NCBI GenBank assembly: GCA_963792405.1
Contig: CAWBVU010000006.1
Coordinates: 310,001 to 374,000 of the forward strand
Direction: 5' to 3'
DNA from: SZUA-442 sp963792405
GTDB lineage: Bacteria; Actinomycetota; Acidimicrobiia; Spongiisociales; UBA5794
Length of the DNA stretch: 64,000 bases
Shown here: piece by piece, positions 44,711-54,300 of the stretch
Numbering within the stretch: the first letter of the stretch is position 1
How the letters are laid out: the number at the start of each line of letters is the position of its first letter
Made by a program: the position numbers and the translations under genes
The notes under the pieces: model-generated
Seen by the model: the letters and a program-made list of their open reading frames with translations, nothing else
Database searches by the model: none
What the model was told of the DNA's origin: nothing

Positions 44711-45456
44711 GTGAGCCCGCCATCCGCGTCGCCGACGTCAGCCTGGAGTACCGGCTCTCACGGTCCCGGACGGGATCCATCAAGGAGTACACGATCCAGC
44801 TGATGAAGCGGGAGCGCAATTACGAGTCGCTGTGGGCGCTCGACGGTGTCTCATTCGAGGTGGACCAGGGAGAGGTCTTCGGCATCATCGGCCCCAACGG
44901 GGCCGGCAAATCGACCCTGATGAAGATCATGGCGCGCGTCCTCCCCCCGTCGAAGGGTCGGGTCATCGTGCGTGGTTCGGTGGCACCCATGATCGAGCTC
45001 GGCGCAGGCTTCAACAGCGACCAGACGGGCCTCGAGAACATCATCATGTACGGGACCCTCCTCGGCAGGACGCCTGAGCACATGCAGGGCCGCGCAGAGG
45101 CCATCGCCGAGTGGGCGGACCTCTCCGACTACATCGATGTGCCGCTCCGCTCGTACTCGTCAGGCATGCTCGCCCGCCTCGCGTTCTCCATCGCCACCGA
45201 CATCGAACCGGATGTGCTCGTGGTCGACGAAGTGCTCTCCGTCGGTGACGCCGCCTTCCAGATGCGATCCGGGGAGCGGATGAAGAACCTCATCGCGCAG
45301 GGAGCCTCGGTCGTCCTGGTCTCCCACAACCTCGGCACCGTCCTGGAGCTCGCCGACAGGGCCATGTGGCTCGACCGTGGGCACACCCTCATGACCGGAG
45401 ATCCCCAGGAGGTCGTCGAGGCATACCGGACGTCCGTCGAGGGGACACCGGCATGA
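44707..45456 (+). CDS. wzt: ABC transporter ATP-binding protein for polysaccharide export (Wzt/TagH-like)
   Basis: This 249-residue ATPase has Walker A GPNGAGKST at 62-70, the signature Y-S-S-G-M around 150, and Walker B LVVDEVLSVGD followed by the VSHNLGTV switch. It lacks the C-terminal carbohydrate-binding domain found in Wzt proteins that recognise a modified glycan end, so it belongs to the short, less selective type. GTG 44707 overlaps the permease stop. The exported glycan is presumably built by the surrounding transferases. Confidence 0.92.
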   Translation: MSEPAIRVADVSLEYRLSRSRTGSIKEYTIQLMKRERNYESLWALDGVSFEVDQGEVFGIIGPNGAGKSTLMKIMARVLPPSKGRVIVRGSVAPMIELGAGFNSDQTGLENIIMYGTLLGRTPEHMQGRAEAIAEWADLSDYIDVPLRSYSSGMLARLAFSIATDIEPDVLVVDEVLSVGDAAFQMRSGERMKNLIAQGASVVLVSHNLGTVLELADRAMWLDRGHTLMTGDPQEVVEAYRTSVEGTPA

Positions 45457-45501
45457 CGTCCGCTCGCGCGGACGCTCCACTCCCCGGGGTCGACCAGGCA
45501 C

Positions 45502-47310
45502 ATGGGTGAGCGGGCAGGTGGTTCGACGGGGGTGCGCCTGCGACGCCTCCTCGGATACCTGAGGTGGCGCCTCGAGGGCTCTCCCGTCAGCATCGAACGG
45601 TCACCATGGCTCGGACCCGATGACTGGTACGCCGCATACGAGGGGCTTCGCCCGCCCCCGGGCTCCGTCCCCTCGGAGGCCGCGTTCAGCCTCCTGTGCC
45701 CCGTCGGTCCCGCAGGTTCCGGAGCAGTGGAGGCGACCGTCGACTCGGTCCTTGCGCAGACGTATGGGGTGTGGGAGCTGATCCTCGTCGCCGACGCGAC
45801 AACGGACTCGAGGGTGCTGGAGGTGATCGACCGGGTTCGTGGAGGGGACGATCGCGTGCGGGTGGTGCGCCACGATGGGGATTCCGTGGCGGGGAGGCTC
45901 AACGCGGGCATCGCCGATGCCCATCACAGCCACGTGGTGTTCCTCGATCCGGGGGGGCGCCTCGATCCCGTCGCCCTCGAGTGGTTGGGCACGTGCGTGC
46001 CATCCGCCGATCTCGTGTACACGGACGAGGATGTGGTCGATCCGCGTGGATCGCACATCCATGCCGCCTTCAAGCCGGCATGGTCACCTCGTCTGCTGCT
46101 CGGTCGCGACTACGTGCATCACCTCACGTGCGTGAGCATGGGGCTGCTCGCGGACCTCGGGGGTTTCGATCCCCAGGCGCGGGGTGCCGAGATGCACGAC
46201 CTCCTGCTCAGGATCTCCGAGATGGACGTGACCGTCGCGCACGTCCCCTTCGTCGCGTACCACGGACCGGAGGCGTCGCATGACCCCGAGCGTGCCACGG
46301 CGGGGATGGAGGCCGTGCGACGGTCGATCCACCGTCGGGGGTGGGAGGCAGAAGCCGTCGTCGCGGACCCGTCGCAACCCGCCTATCGCGTCGTCTTCGA
46401 CCGCCCGGCCGACCACGCGGCCGTGAAGGTCGTCGTACCGACGAGGGATCGGGTCGACCTCCTTCGATCGGTGGTCGATGGCGTGCTCGACAGGACTGTC
46501 GGGGTCGATCTCCACCTCGTCATCGTCGACAACGCTTCGATGGACCCCGAGACGCTCGAGTACCTCGGCCTGCTGGTGGACCGCAGGGAGAACGTCACTG
46601 TCGTGCGGAGCGAGGACGCCTTCAACTTCTCCAGGCTGTGCAACGCCGGCGCGACGGCGGGACCCGCCATGCCGTACCTCCTCTTTCTCAACAACGACGT
46701 CGAGATCCTGCATGGCGACTGGCTGACCCAGCTCGTGGGGTGGACCGAGTCCGATCCACACGTCGTGGCCGTCGGCCCGAAGCTGCTGTTCGCGGACCGC
46801 TCGATCCAGCATGCGGGCGTGGTCCTCGGCTTCCGTGGGGTCGCGGGCCACTATGCGCTCGGAGAGGCGGACGAGCCGCGGTCGGGACTCCTGCACGACT
46901 GTGCTCGGGAGATATCCGGCCTGACCGCGGCGTGCCTCCTCGTCCGCACGTCATCGTTCGAGGCGCTCGGCGGTTTCGACGAATCCCTCGATGTCGACTT
47001 CCAGGACGTCGACCTCTGTCTCCGCCTCCGTCTTCGACTCGGCGGCACGCTCATGTACGACCCGACCTTCCCGCTCATCCACCACCAGTCGGCGACACGT
47101 GGTTCGGCACATGAGCCGAGCCCCCTCGCCGCCGAGCGGATGCAGGCGATATGGGGTCCCCAACTCGAGTCCGACCCCTACTACAGCCCACACCTGTCGT
47201 TGACGCTTCCCGATGCGTCGCTTCGGCCACTTCCAGACGATGACGCTGCACTCAGGGCGCGTGCCGCCGCGCGTGTCGTGCGACCCACGACTGCCGACGA
47301 GGGTGGCTGA
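45502..47310 (+). CDS. Tandem glycosyltransferase family 2 protein
   Basis: This 602-residue protein holds two GT-A domains. The first (about 60-285) is degenerate: block I reads F-S-L-L-C-P-V-G-P and the D-x-D position reads L-D-P-G-G, although LVYTDEDVVDPRGSHIHAAFKP is retained. The second (about 310-560) looks active, with VVVPTRDRVDLLRSV, IVDNASMDPETL, LFLNNDVEI, the tail VDFQDVDLCLRLRLR and I-H-H-Q-S-A-T-R. It resembles O-antigen and rhamnan biosynthesis transferases. ATG 45502 has no strong Shine-Dalgarno sequence. A short frame overlapping the wzt stop at 45453 is not continuous with it. Confidence 0.85.
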   Translation: MGERAGGSTGVRLRRLLGYLRWRLEGSPVSIERSPWLGPDDWYAAYEGLRPPPGSVPSEAAFSLLCPVGPAGSGAVEATVDSVLAQTYGVWELILVADATTDSRVLEVIDRVRGGDDRVRVVRHDGDSVAGRLNAGIADAHHSHVVFLDPGGRLDPVALEWLGTCVPSADLVYTDEDVVDPRGSHIHAAFKPAWSPRLLLGRDYVHHLTCVSMGLLADLGGFDPQARGAEMHDLLLRISEMDVTVAHVPFVAYHGPEASHDPERATAGMEAVRRSIHRRGWEAEAVVADPSQPAYRVVFDRPADHAAVKVVVPTRDRVDLLRSVVDGVLDRTVGVDLHLVIVDNASMDPETLEYLGLLVDRRENVTVVRSEDAFNFSRLCNAGATAGPAMPYLLFLNNDVEILHGDWLTQLVGWTESDPHVVAVGPKLLFADRSIQHAGVVLGFRGVAGHYALGEADEPRSGLLHDCAREISGLTAACLLVRTSSFEALGGFDESLDVDFQDVDLCLRLRLRLGGTLMYDPTFPLIHHQSATRGSAHEPSPLAAERMQAIWGPQLESDPYYSPHLSLTLPDASLRPLPDDDAALRARAAARVVRPTTADEGG

Positions 47311-47321
47311 AGCCACCGGCG

Positions 47322-48374
47322 ATGGAGCGTCCCCGCACCGCCCTCGTATCATCCCCCGAGCATCCGAGGGAGGCCATCATCGACTCATCCCCGATTCGCA
47401 CCGCGGTCGTCGGCGTCGGTTCGATCGGCCGTCACCACGCACGAATCCTCCGAGCCTCACCGACCAGTGAACTGGTCGCCGTCGTCGACCGTGACGAGGC
47501 GATCGGACGCAGCGTCGCCGACGCACACGGCGCGATGTACCTGCCGACCGTCGCAGAGCTGATCGAGCTCGGAGGGATCGGCGCAGCGACGGTGGCGGTA
47601 CCTACCGAGGCCCACGAGGCGGTGGCTTCCCAGCTGATCGAAGCTGGGATCCCCGTGCTCGTCGAGAAGCCGATCGCCAACGACGTCGCCGCCGCCGACC
47701 GATTGATCGACCTATCGGCCCGTCACGGTGTTCCCCTCGCCGTCGGCCACATCGAGCGCTTCAATCCCGCCATCCGGCTTGCACGCGAGCTCATCCGAGC
47801 CGGCGCCCTCGGGCAGATCATCTCCCTCACCTCGCGTAGGCTCGGCCCTGTTCCGCCGGTCAGGCAGACCACGGACGTGGTGCTCGACCTCGCGGTCCAC
47901 GATCTCGACCTCGTCGCCTACCTATTGGGCGGACGGCCCAGGATCGTCCATGCGAAGGGGGGAAGGACGGCGAGGAGCAGGTACGAGGACTGGGCCGACA
48001 TCACCCTCGTCGACGATGAGGCATCCTGCTTCATCCAAGTGAGCTGGACCGTTCCGATCAAGATCAGGAGTATCGAGATCACTGGCACCGAGGGCTACAT
48101 CGAGATCAGCAACATCAATCAGACCGTCGACTTCTTCGAAGCGATCGACTGGCGCGACGCTGCGGATTTCGATGACTTCGTGCGCCGCTTCGGGGAACCG
48201 AGGAAGAAGCGATATGCGGTGGAACCAGAGGAGCCGTTGCGGCTCGAGTTGGAGTCGTTCCTCGCCTCGGTGTCCGGGGGGACGGAGCCGGAGGTCGGCG
48301 GCGAGGTCGGCAGGGATGCCCTGGCCCTCGCCGTCGAGGCTCGCGACCGCGTCCGGATGAACTCTCCGGACTGA
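47322..48374 (+). CDS. Gfo/Idh/MocA family oxidoreductase (WbpB/WlbA-like)
   Basis: This 350-residue NAD(P)-dependent dehydrogenase has the Rossmann motif RTAVVGVGSIGRHHARIL, the V-E-K-P-I-A segment with the family's E-K-P lysine, and VGHIERFNPAI in the substrate-binding region. Next to an acetyltransferase and near an aminotransferase, it fits WbpB/WlbA, which oxidises C3 of UDP-GlcNAc-uronate in 2,3-diacetamido-uronate synthesis. The start is uncertain. ATG 47322 is the only standard codon, but TATCAT at 47347-47352 and GAGGGAGG at 47366-47373 lie inside that reading and point to a start at the AUC codons 47376/47379, just before the conserved region. Confidence 0.86.
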   Translation: MERPRTALVSSPEHPREAIIDSSPIRTAVVGVGSIGRHHARILRASPTSELVAVVDRDEAIGRSVADAHGAMYLPTVAELIELGGIGAATVAVPTEAHEAVASQLIEAGIPVLVEKPIANDVAAADRLIDLSARHGVPLAVGHIERFNPAIRLARELIRAGALGQIISLTSRRLGPVPPVRQTTDVVLDLAVHDLDLVAYLLGGRPRIVHAKGGRTARSRYEDWADITLVDDEASCFIQVSWTVPIKIRSIEITGTEGYIEISNINQTVDFFEAIDWRDAADFDDFVRRFGEPRKKRYAVEPEEPLRLELESFLASVSGGTEPEVGGEVGRDALALAVEARDRVRMNSPD

Positions 48375-48414
48375 CGGCCCTCGGGCGGAGTTCGGTCGCG
48401 TTCAGAGCGAAACG

Positions 48415-48420
48415 TACACT
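48415..48420 (+). promoter_or_regulatory. TACACT -10 box, leaderless start of the acetyltransferase gene
   Basis: TACACT is followed by 6 nt and the ATG at 48427; no Shine-Dalgarno sequence is seen. Confidence 0.5.
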
Positions 48421-48426
48421 CCCGCA

Positions 48427-48942
48427 ATGACGTACATCGATCCACTTGCGCTCGTGTCCCCGTCCGCCGAGCTCGCCGCTGACGTGCAGGTCTGGGCCTT
48501 CACCCAGGTACGGGAAGGCGCCCACATCGGCGCGAGGACGTCGATCGGGTCCCACGCCTACATCGACGCGAACGTGCGGATCGGAGCCGACTGCAAGATC
48601 CAGTCCGGGTGTCTGATCTTCCAGGGCGCGAGGATCGAGGATGGGGTGTTCGTCGGTCCCGGTGCGATCGTGACGAACGATCGATACCCGAGGGCTGTCG
48701 GGCCGGGCTTCGAGAAGAAGGGGCACAGCGACTGGGTGATCAGCGAGATCCTCATACGGAGGGGGGCGTCGATCGGTGCCGGCGCGGTCATCGTCGCCGG
48801 TGTCGAGATCGGCGAGTTCGCACTCGTCGGTGCAGGCGCCGTGGTGACCCGCAACGTCCCGCCGAGGACGCTCGTCACCGGCGTGCCCGCGAGGGTGACG
48901 GCCGATGTGGGAGAGGACGGCCGTCCAACGTCCGGAGGCTGA
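48427..48942 (+). CDS. Left-handed beta-helix N-acetyltransferase (WbpD/WlbB-like)
   Basis: This 171-residue hexapeptide-repeat protein has repeated L/I/V-G-x4 turns from about residue 10 to 160. It has the segments VWAFTQVREGAHIGARTSIGSHAYIDANVRIG and PGAIVTNDRYPRAVG found in WbpD/WlbB. These enzymes N-acetylate the 3-amino group of the UDP-2-acetamido-3-amino-uronate precursor using acetyl-CoA. The neighbouring WbpB-like gene and the aminotransferase at 50176 support the assignment. Confidence 0.88.
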   Translation: MTYIDPLALVSPSAELAADVQVWAFTQVREGAHIGARTSIGSHAYIDANVRIGADCKIQSGCLIFQGARIEDGVFVGPGAIVTNDRYPRAVGPGFEKKGHSDWVISEILIRRGASIGAGAVIVAGVEIGEFALVGAGAVVTRNVPPRTLVTGVPARVTADVGEDGRPTSGG

Positions 48943-48984
48943 GTCCCGGCACCATCGGGTGGATGCGCCCGGGCCCCCGCGACC

Positions 48985-50166
48985 CTACGCGTGGCGGTCG
49001 ACGAGGCGGGCGTAGATGTCCTCGTACTCGCGTGCGATCCGCACGGGGGCGAAGTGCCCCTCGACGTAGGCGGAGCCGCCTCGTCCGACGGTGTCGCGCA
49101 GCGCCGGGTCTCCCAGCAGGGCGAGGATCTTCTCGGCGACCGATTCGGGCGTCGGCGAAGCGATGAGCACATCGTTGCCGTCGGAGAGGGGTGCGTAGGG
49201 GAACGTGTCGGGGTCGTTGACGGTGACGACCGGCGTTCCGGTTGCCATCGCCTCGAGGGTGCCGATGCCGATGCCGTTGCCCTGGAGGTCGTGGCTCTCC
49301 ACCTGTGCCGCCGCGAGGTAATGCCTGATGTCGTCGTGGGGCACCGCGCCCGGTGTCAGCACCGAGTCCCCGATCCCGAGCTCATTCGCCACGTCGAGGA
49401 ACGCGCGGTCGTAGAGCTTGCCCACGACCACGGTGGTGATGTCGGGCACCTCGGCCTTGACGATGGCGAGCGCCCTCATGAGGAGGATGCGATTCCGTTG
49501 CGGGATCACATGCCCGATCGAGAGGATCATCGGCCGGTCGCCGATTCCGAGGATGCTGCGGATCGCCGAACCATCCCCGCCCTGGACTCCCGTGATGTCG
49601 ACCGGATAGCCTGCAGACGAATGGGCGAAGGTGGGATAGCGGGAGGCGACGTAGCGACCCACCCGTTTGTCCGAGGACACCAGATGCGGACGGTACAGCG
49701 CGAGCATGGGACGGACGCCGTACCTGTCCGCCGTGCGGAGTAGTCGGTCGAACCGCGGCGATTCGTGGATGAGGGCCGTATGCACGTTGAGGACCGTGGG
49801 CACGTGGCGGCGTTTCGCCCAGAGGCCGGTGATGTAGGACAGGTCGAAGAACTGGCCGTTCTGGTGGACGATGTCGGGATCGAACTCGTCGAGCATCGCG
49901 GTGACGGACCGGATCACGGACGGCCTCGTGGCGAACGGGATCTCGTAGTTGTACGAGGCCTTGCCGAGGTTCACCCGCCACGCCCTGACGCGCTCGACGG
50001 AGAAGCCTGCGGGCTGCTGAAGCTCGGTTCCGTCGGCGGTCGGTGTCGCCGTGATGACGAGGACGTCGTGGCCGTTGAGGGTGAGCTGCTTCGCGAGCTC
50101 ACGCGTGAAGTGCGTGCTGCCGGTCGCAAGGGGCTCGAAGAAGTTGTTGGTGAGCGCGATCCTCAT
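48985..50166 (-). CDS. Glycosyltransferase family 4
   Basis: This 393-residue GT-B enzyme has LTNNFFEPLATGSTHFTREL at the N-terminus, IVHQNGQFFDLS, VLNVHTALIHESPRFDR, ILSIGHVIPQRNRILLMRALA and the donor-site block ESHDLQGNGIGIGTLEAMATGTPVVT. The donor and acceptor are unknown. ATG 50166 lies 9 bp downstream of the aminotransferase stop, so the two are co-transcribed. The gene converges on the acetyltransferase with a 42-bp gap. Confidence 0.9.
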   Translation of the reverse strand: MRIALTNNFFEPLATGSTHFTRELAKQLTLNGHDVLVITATPTADGTELQQPAGFSVERVRAWRVNLGKASYNYEIPFATRPSVIRSVTAMLDEFDPDIVHQNGQFFDLSYITGLWAKRRHVPTVLNVHTALIHESPRFDRLLRTADRYGVRPMLALYRPHLVSSDKRVGRYVASRYPTFAHSSAGYPVDITGVQGGDGSAIRSILGIGDRPMILSIGHVIPQRNRILLMRALAIVKAEVPDITTVVVGKLYDRAFLDVANELGIGDSVLTPGAVPHDDIRHYLAAAQVESHDLQGNGIGIGTLEAMATGTPVVTVNDPDTFPYAPLSDGNDVLIASPTPESVAEKILALLGDPALRDTVGRGGSAYVEGHFAPVRIAREYEDIYARLVDRHA

Positions 50167-50175
50167 GCGGTGTCC

Positions 50176-51291
50176 TCAGTGCGTGGCGAAGGCGTCGATG
50201 ATGGTGTCGGCGATGTACGCGATCTGGTCTCGGGTCACCAGGGGGTGCACGGGAAGCGAGAGGGCCTCGCCCGCCGCACGTCGCGCCTCGGTCACGTCGT
50301 CCGTCGTCCGCACCTGCGGGTGATCGCGGTAGATGTCGTAGTCCCAGACGACCCTCGGGTAGTAGACGCCCGAGCCGATGCCCGCAGACGCCAGTGCATC
50401 GATGAGGCCCTCGCGTGAGAGCGGGGCATCCTCGGTGACCCTCACCGTGTATTGATGGAACGCATGGTGCCTGCCGTCGGGCTCCGTTGGCAGGATGAGC
50501 CCTGGCAGGCCATCGATCCGCGCGGTGAGCTCCGCGGCGTTCGAGCGACGTGCATTCGTGATCTCGGAGAGCGCGTCCATCTGGGGGATCCCGATGGCGG
50601 CCTGGAGATCCGTCAACCTGAGGTTCTCGCCGATGGCGACGTACTCGTACCGGGAGCGCATGCCCTGGTTGCGGATGAGCCGTAGGCGATCGGCGACCTC
50701 GTCATCCCCCGTCGTGACGACACCCCCCTCGCCCGTGGTGACGTTCTTGGTCGCGTACAGAGAGAAGCACCCGATGTCGAACGCCCCTACGGGCCTGCCG
50801 CCGTATGCGGCACCGATCGCCTGCGCGGCGTCTTCGACGACGCGCAGACCGTTCGAGACGGCGGTGTCGATGATCGGATCCATGTCCACGGGGAGGCCGT
50901 ACAGATGAACCGGCAGGATGGCCCTCGTCCGATCGTTGACGAGTGACTCCACCTTTGCGGGATCGATGTTGAAGTCTGGTCCGATGTCGGCGAATCTGGC
51001 GGTCAGCCCTGCCCTGATGATGGCGTTGAGGGTCGCGGCGAACGTGAACGGCGTGGTGATGACCTCATCGCCCGGAGCGAATCCGAGCACCTGGAGCGAC
51101 GCGATCAGCGCGGCAGTGCCAGAGTTGACGGCGATCGCATGCGTCGCACCCGTGGCGGTCCTGAACTGGTCCTCGAGTCTGGCGACACGGGGTCCCTGGG
51201 CGATCATCCCTGACCGCAGGGTCTCGAGGACCGACGTCTCGATGTGGGGTCCGAGGTCGGGTTGGGAGATGTGGATGGTCTCGCGCGGCAC
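50176..51291 (-). CDS. DegT/DnrJ/EryC1 family sugar aminotransferase (WbpE/WlbC-like)
   Basis: This 371-residue PLP enzyme transfers an amino group from glutamate to a nucleotide-linked keto-sugar. The PLP lysine is K182 in YATKNVTTGEGG, with NSGTAAL (residues 56-62), VEDAAQAIG and the C-terminal G-V-Y-Y-P motif. Its likely substrate is the 3-keto-uronate from the WbpB-like dehydrogenase, by analogy to WbpE/WlbC. GTG 51291 is supported by GGAG 5 nt upstream, and a TACACT box at 51344-51339 may be its promoter. Confidence 0.9.
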   Translation of the reverse strand: MPRETIHISQPDLGPHIETSVLETLRSGMIAQGPRVARLEDQFRTATGATHAIAVNSGTAALIASLQVLGFAPGDEVITTPFTFAATLNAIIRAGLTARFADIGPDFNIDPAKVESLVNDRTRAILPVHLYGLPVDMDPIIDTAVSNGLRVVEDAAQAIGAAYGGRPVGAFDIGCFSLYATKNVTTGEGGVVTTGDDEVADRLRLIRNQGMRSRYEYVAIGENLRLTDLQAAIGIPQMDALSEITNARRSNAAELTARIDGLPGLILPTEPDGRHHAFHQYTVRVTEDAPLSREGLIDALASAGIGSGVYYPRVVWDYDIYRDHPQVRTTDDVTEARRAAGEALSLPVHPLVTRDQIAYIADTIIDAFATH

Positions 51292-51338
51292 GGCTGCTCC
51301 GTGGGCTCAGCGGATCGTCGAACGACGTGGGGCTCGGC

Positions 51339-51344
51339 AGTGTA
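51339..51344 (-). promoter_or_regulatory. Possible TACACT -10 box upstream of the aminotransferase
   Basis: TACACT on the minus strand would start transcription near 51331, about 40 nt before the GTG at 51291, keeping the GGAG Shine-Dalgarno sequence. Confidence 0.3.
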
Positions 51345-51365
51345 CGGCGGCGCTCCCTGCAAGCC

Positions 51366-54300
51366 TCACCGTCTCGGGGGGCTCCCTACGGGGTCGGTGT
51401 CGTCGAGGGCCGTGGTGTGCTCGTGCGCCGTGATCCGGCCGATATCAGGAGGTGGCCGAAGACGGCACGTCGTGTCATCGAGCGTCAGATTGGTGTTGTA
51501 GAAGGGATCACGCCCATCGATGTACGGTGCATATCGGCGCCGGGACATCACGAGGTCGGAATCGGGGACGACGGTGCCGCGTGACTGTGACTCGTGATGG
51601 ATCAGCCGTGCATAGGGTGTCATCACGTTCCAGTAACCGCCCTCGTGGAGCGACAGGCCGAGGGCGACGTCGCCACCGCCGATCGTGAACCGCTCATCGA
51701 AGCCCCCGACCGACTCGAACTTGGCTCGTTCGATCATGAGGCATGCAGCCGTCACCGCCACGAAGTCACGGGTCCAGTATGAGGGGCCGGCCGGCGTCCA
51801 TGCGTCCGGCGCGAGCCCTGCCCACGGATGCTCGGCGAAGCCCCCGATGCCGACCGCCACACCGGCATGTTGGACGAGGCCGTTGGGGTAGAACAGCCGT
51901 GCGCCCACGGCGCCCACCTCGGGGCGTTGTGCATGCTCGGCGAGTGCCTCGACCCAACCCTCGTGGAAAGGCTCCGTGTCGTTGTTCAGGAAGAGGAGGA
52001 GGTCCCCGGTCGCCTGTCGAACGGCCCAGTTGTTGATCTTCTGGAAGTTGAAGGGCTCGTCGTATCGCACGACACGCGCCCAGGGGTAGCGGACGAGCCA
52101 CTCCGCGATCCTGTCGTGGGTCTCGGGATCCCGGCTTCCGTTGTCCACGAGGAGGACTTCGAAGGGAAGGGCGGTGCCGGTGCGGGCGATCCCTTCGAGG
52201 CACCGGCCCGTGTAGTCCGGCCTGTCCCTGAATGGAATGATGATCGACAAGGGCACGGGCTCCACCGGGTACCGAAAGCGGTGGGAGGTCGGTCCTGTGC
52301 CGAACTCGATCCAGGAACCGGGTGCGTGCTGGCGGGCGAAGTCCTGCAGTGCCCGCCTTCCGGCGCGGTGGGCGTGTGGCTTGACCCCGACGTCGGAGGC
52401 GGTCGAGTCCTCGTGCAGGCGCCAGTGGTAGAGCACGTCGGGAACGTGGAACGCGCCACCGGCCATCGCCGAGGCTCGGAGCGCGAGATCGTAGTCCTGG
52501 GCACCGTCCATCTCGGGACGCAGTCCATCGATCGCCGCCCAGACATCGCGACGGATCACCTGGAGATGTGTGACGTAGTTGACGGTACGGAGCAGATCGG
52601 GCGACCAATCCGGCTTGAAGAACGGATCGGATCTCCTGCCCTCCTCGTCGATCTTGTCCTCGTCGCTGTAGCCGAAGCCCATCTGCGGATGAGCCGCGAT
52701 GGCGTCAGCCATCGACTCGAGGGCGTGGGGTGCGAGCTCGTCATCGTGGTCGAGGAGTGCGAACCACTCCCCGGTGGCCTCCGAGGCTGCGAGATTCGTA
52801 TTCGCGGATATGCCCTGGTTGTCGGCTCGGATCACCCTGATGCGAGGGTCGATCGCCATGAAGCGTGCGCACATCGGACGCACGTGCGGGGCGTCGGACA
52901 CATCCACGAGGACGAGCTCCCAGTCGTCGTACGTCTGGCTTCGCACCGATCGGATGCATGCTTCGAGGAGCTCGGCAGGTGGGTTGTACACCGGTGTGAG
53001 GATGGAGAACCTCACGTTCCCACTCGTCGTCGACGGAGCAACGGCGGTGGGGCGGGCGGCCCACCATGCCTCATAGTCGCCCGGCGCCGCCCCCGCTCGC
53101 GCCGGTTCCGTCACAGCGGGGCCCGCCACGTCGTCGAGCCAGCATCCGACGCGTGACACGAGTTGGGCGTCGAGGCCGGCGATCGTGATCTCCGAGAGTT
53201 CCGCCGTGCGGGCGGTCTCGGCCCAGGCGTTCCTCGCCTCTGCGAGGGACGTGTCGAGGGCCTCGGCATGTGCAACGGTCTGCGTCCACCCGGCTTCGGC
53301 CTCCACGAATGACGCACGCATGGCCCGGAGTTCGGCGACGGCTCCCAGGAAGTCCTCGGGCGTCGATCGGGTCCTGCCGAACTCGGCGAGGAGCGGGAGG
53401 GCAGGGTCAGGGAGCGTGGCGCTCTCGGCTCGTGCCCGATCGAGGACGTGGATGAGGCTTTCGATGGGGGAGGGGAGCGGCGGTACCTCGATGGGGACGA
53501 CGACGCTCGATGAGCCCAGATCGAGGGAACGAGGCGGTCGCTGGAGTGAGAGATGCACGAGCTCGGGGCGATCGGCGGGCCCGAGGGGAATCGCGTGAGA
53601 GGAACTGGGGATGAGATCGGCGATACGGTCGAAGTGCGCGTCGAGCGTCGAGATCGCGCCGGCACGGTCCCAGTCGACTGGATCGTCCAGCGTTTCGGGA
53701 ATCGACCCGGGGTTCCGGATGAGGCGCTCAGGTCCCACGCCGACGACCTCGAGGACTCCCTGCCGTTTCGAGTATGGATCGAACTGGAACAGTTGGAAGG
53801 GAACGTCGTATACGAGGGAGGTGATACCGCCGTGGAGCGAGTTCCCGATGAAGCATGCAGCGTTCGCGATCGCCGCGGCGAGCTCCTCGAGTGTCGTGGG
53901 TGCCTCGATCGCCGCCACGCGATCACCGAACCGCTCGCGGGCGAGGCGCGTGAGGAGGGCATCGCCGTGGCATGGACCGATCTCCACGACGACGATGTCT
54001 CGACCTGCGCTGAGCCGATCGACGGCGTCGAGGTCGATCAGGGGGGCGACGCTCGACGCTCCCTGGATGGCGATGTAGTCGCGTTCGGGGAGGATGCCGC
54101 GGTCGACGAGACTCGCGCGCGTGTCGTCGAGAAGCCGTGTCGGGAACACCCGGTCGAGCAGGAGCACGGTGTCGGGGACGATGGACACGTCCGTTGAGGT
54201 GCCGAGGTTCCTCTCCGAGGTGCGGTCCCTGACGCTCAGGTACGACGCCCCCGCCGCGGCGGAGCCGTCGGTGGGTTCCGCCACGCCTACGGCGTTCCAG

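Noticed and set aside
45453..45509. Small gene overlapping the wzt stop
   Set aside because: The frame from ATG 45453 is only 18 codons, out of frame with the downstream GT2 gene, and has no conserved feature.
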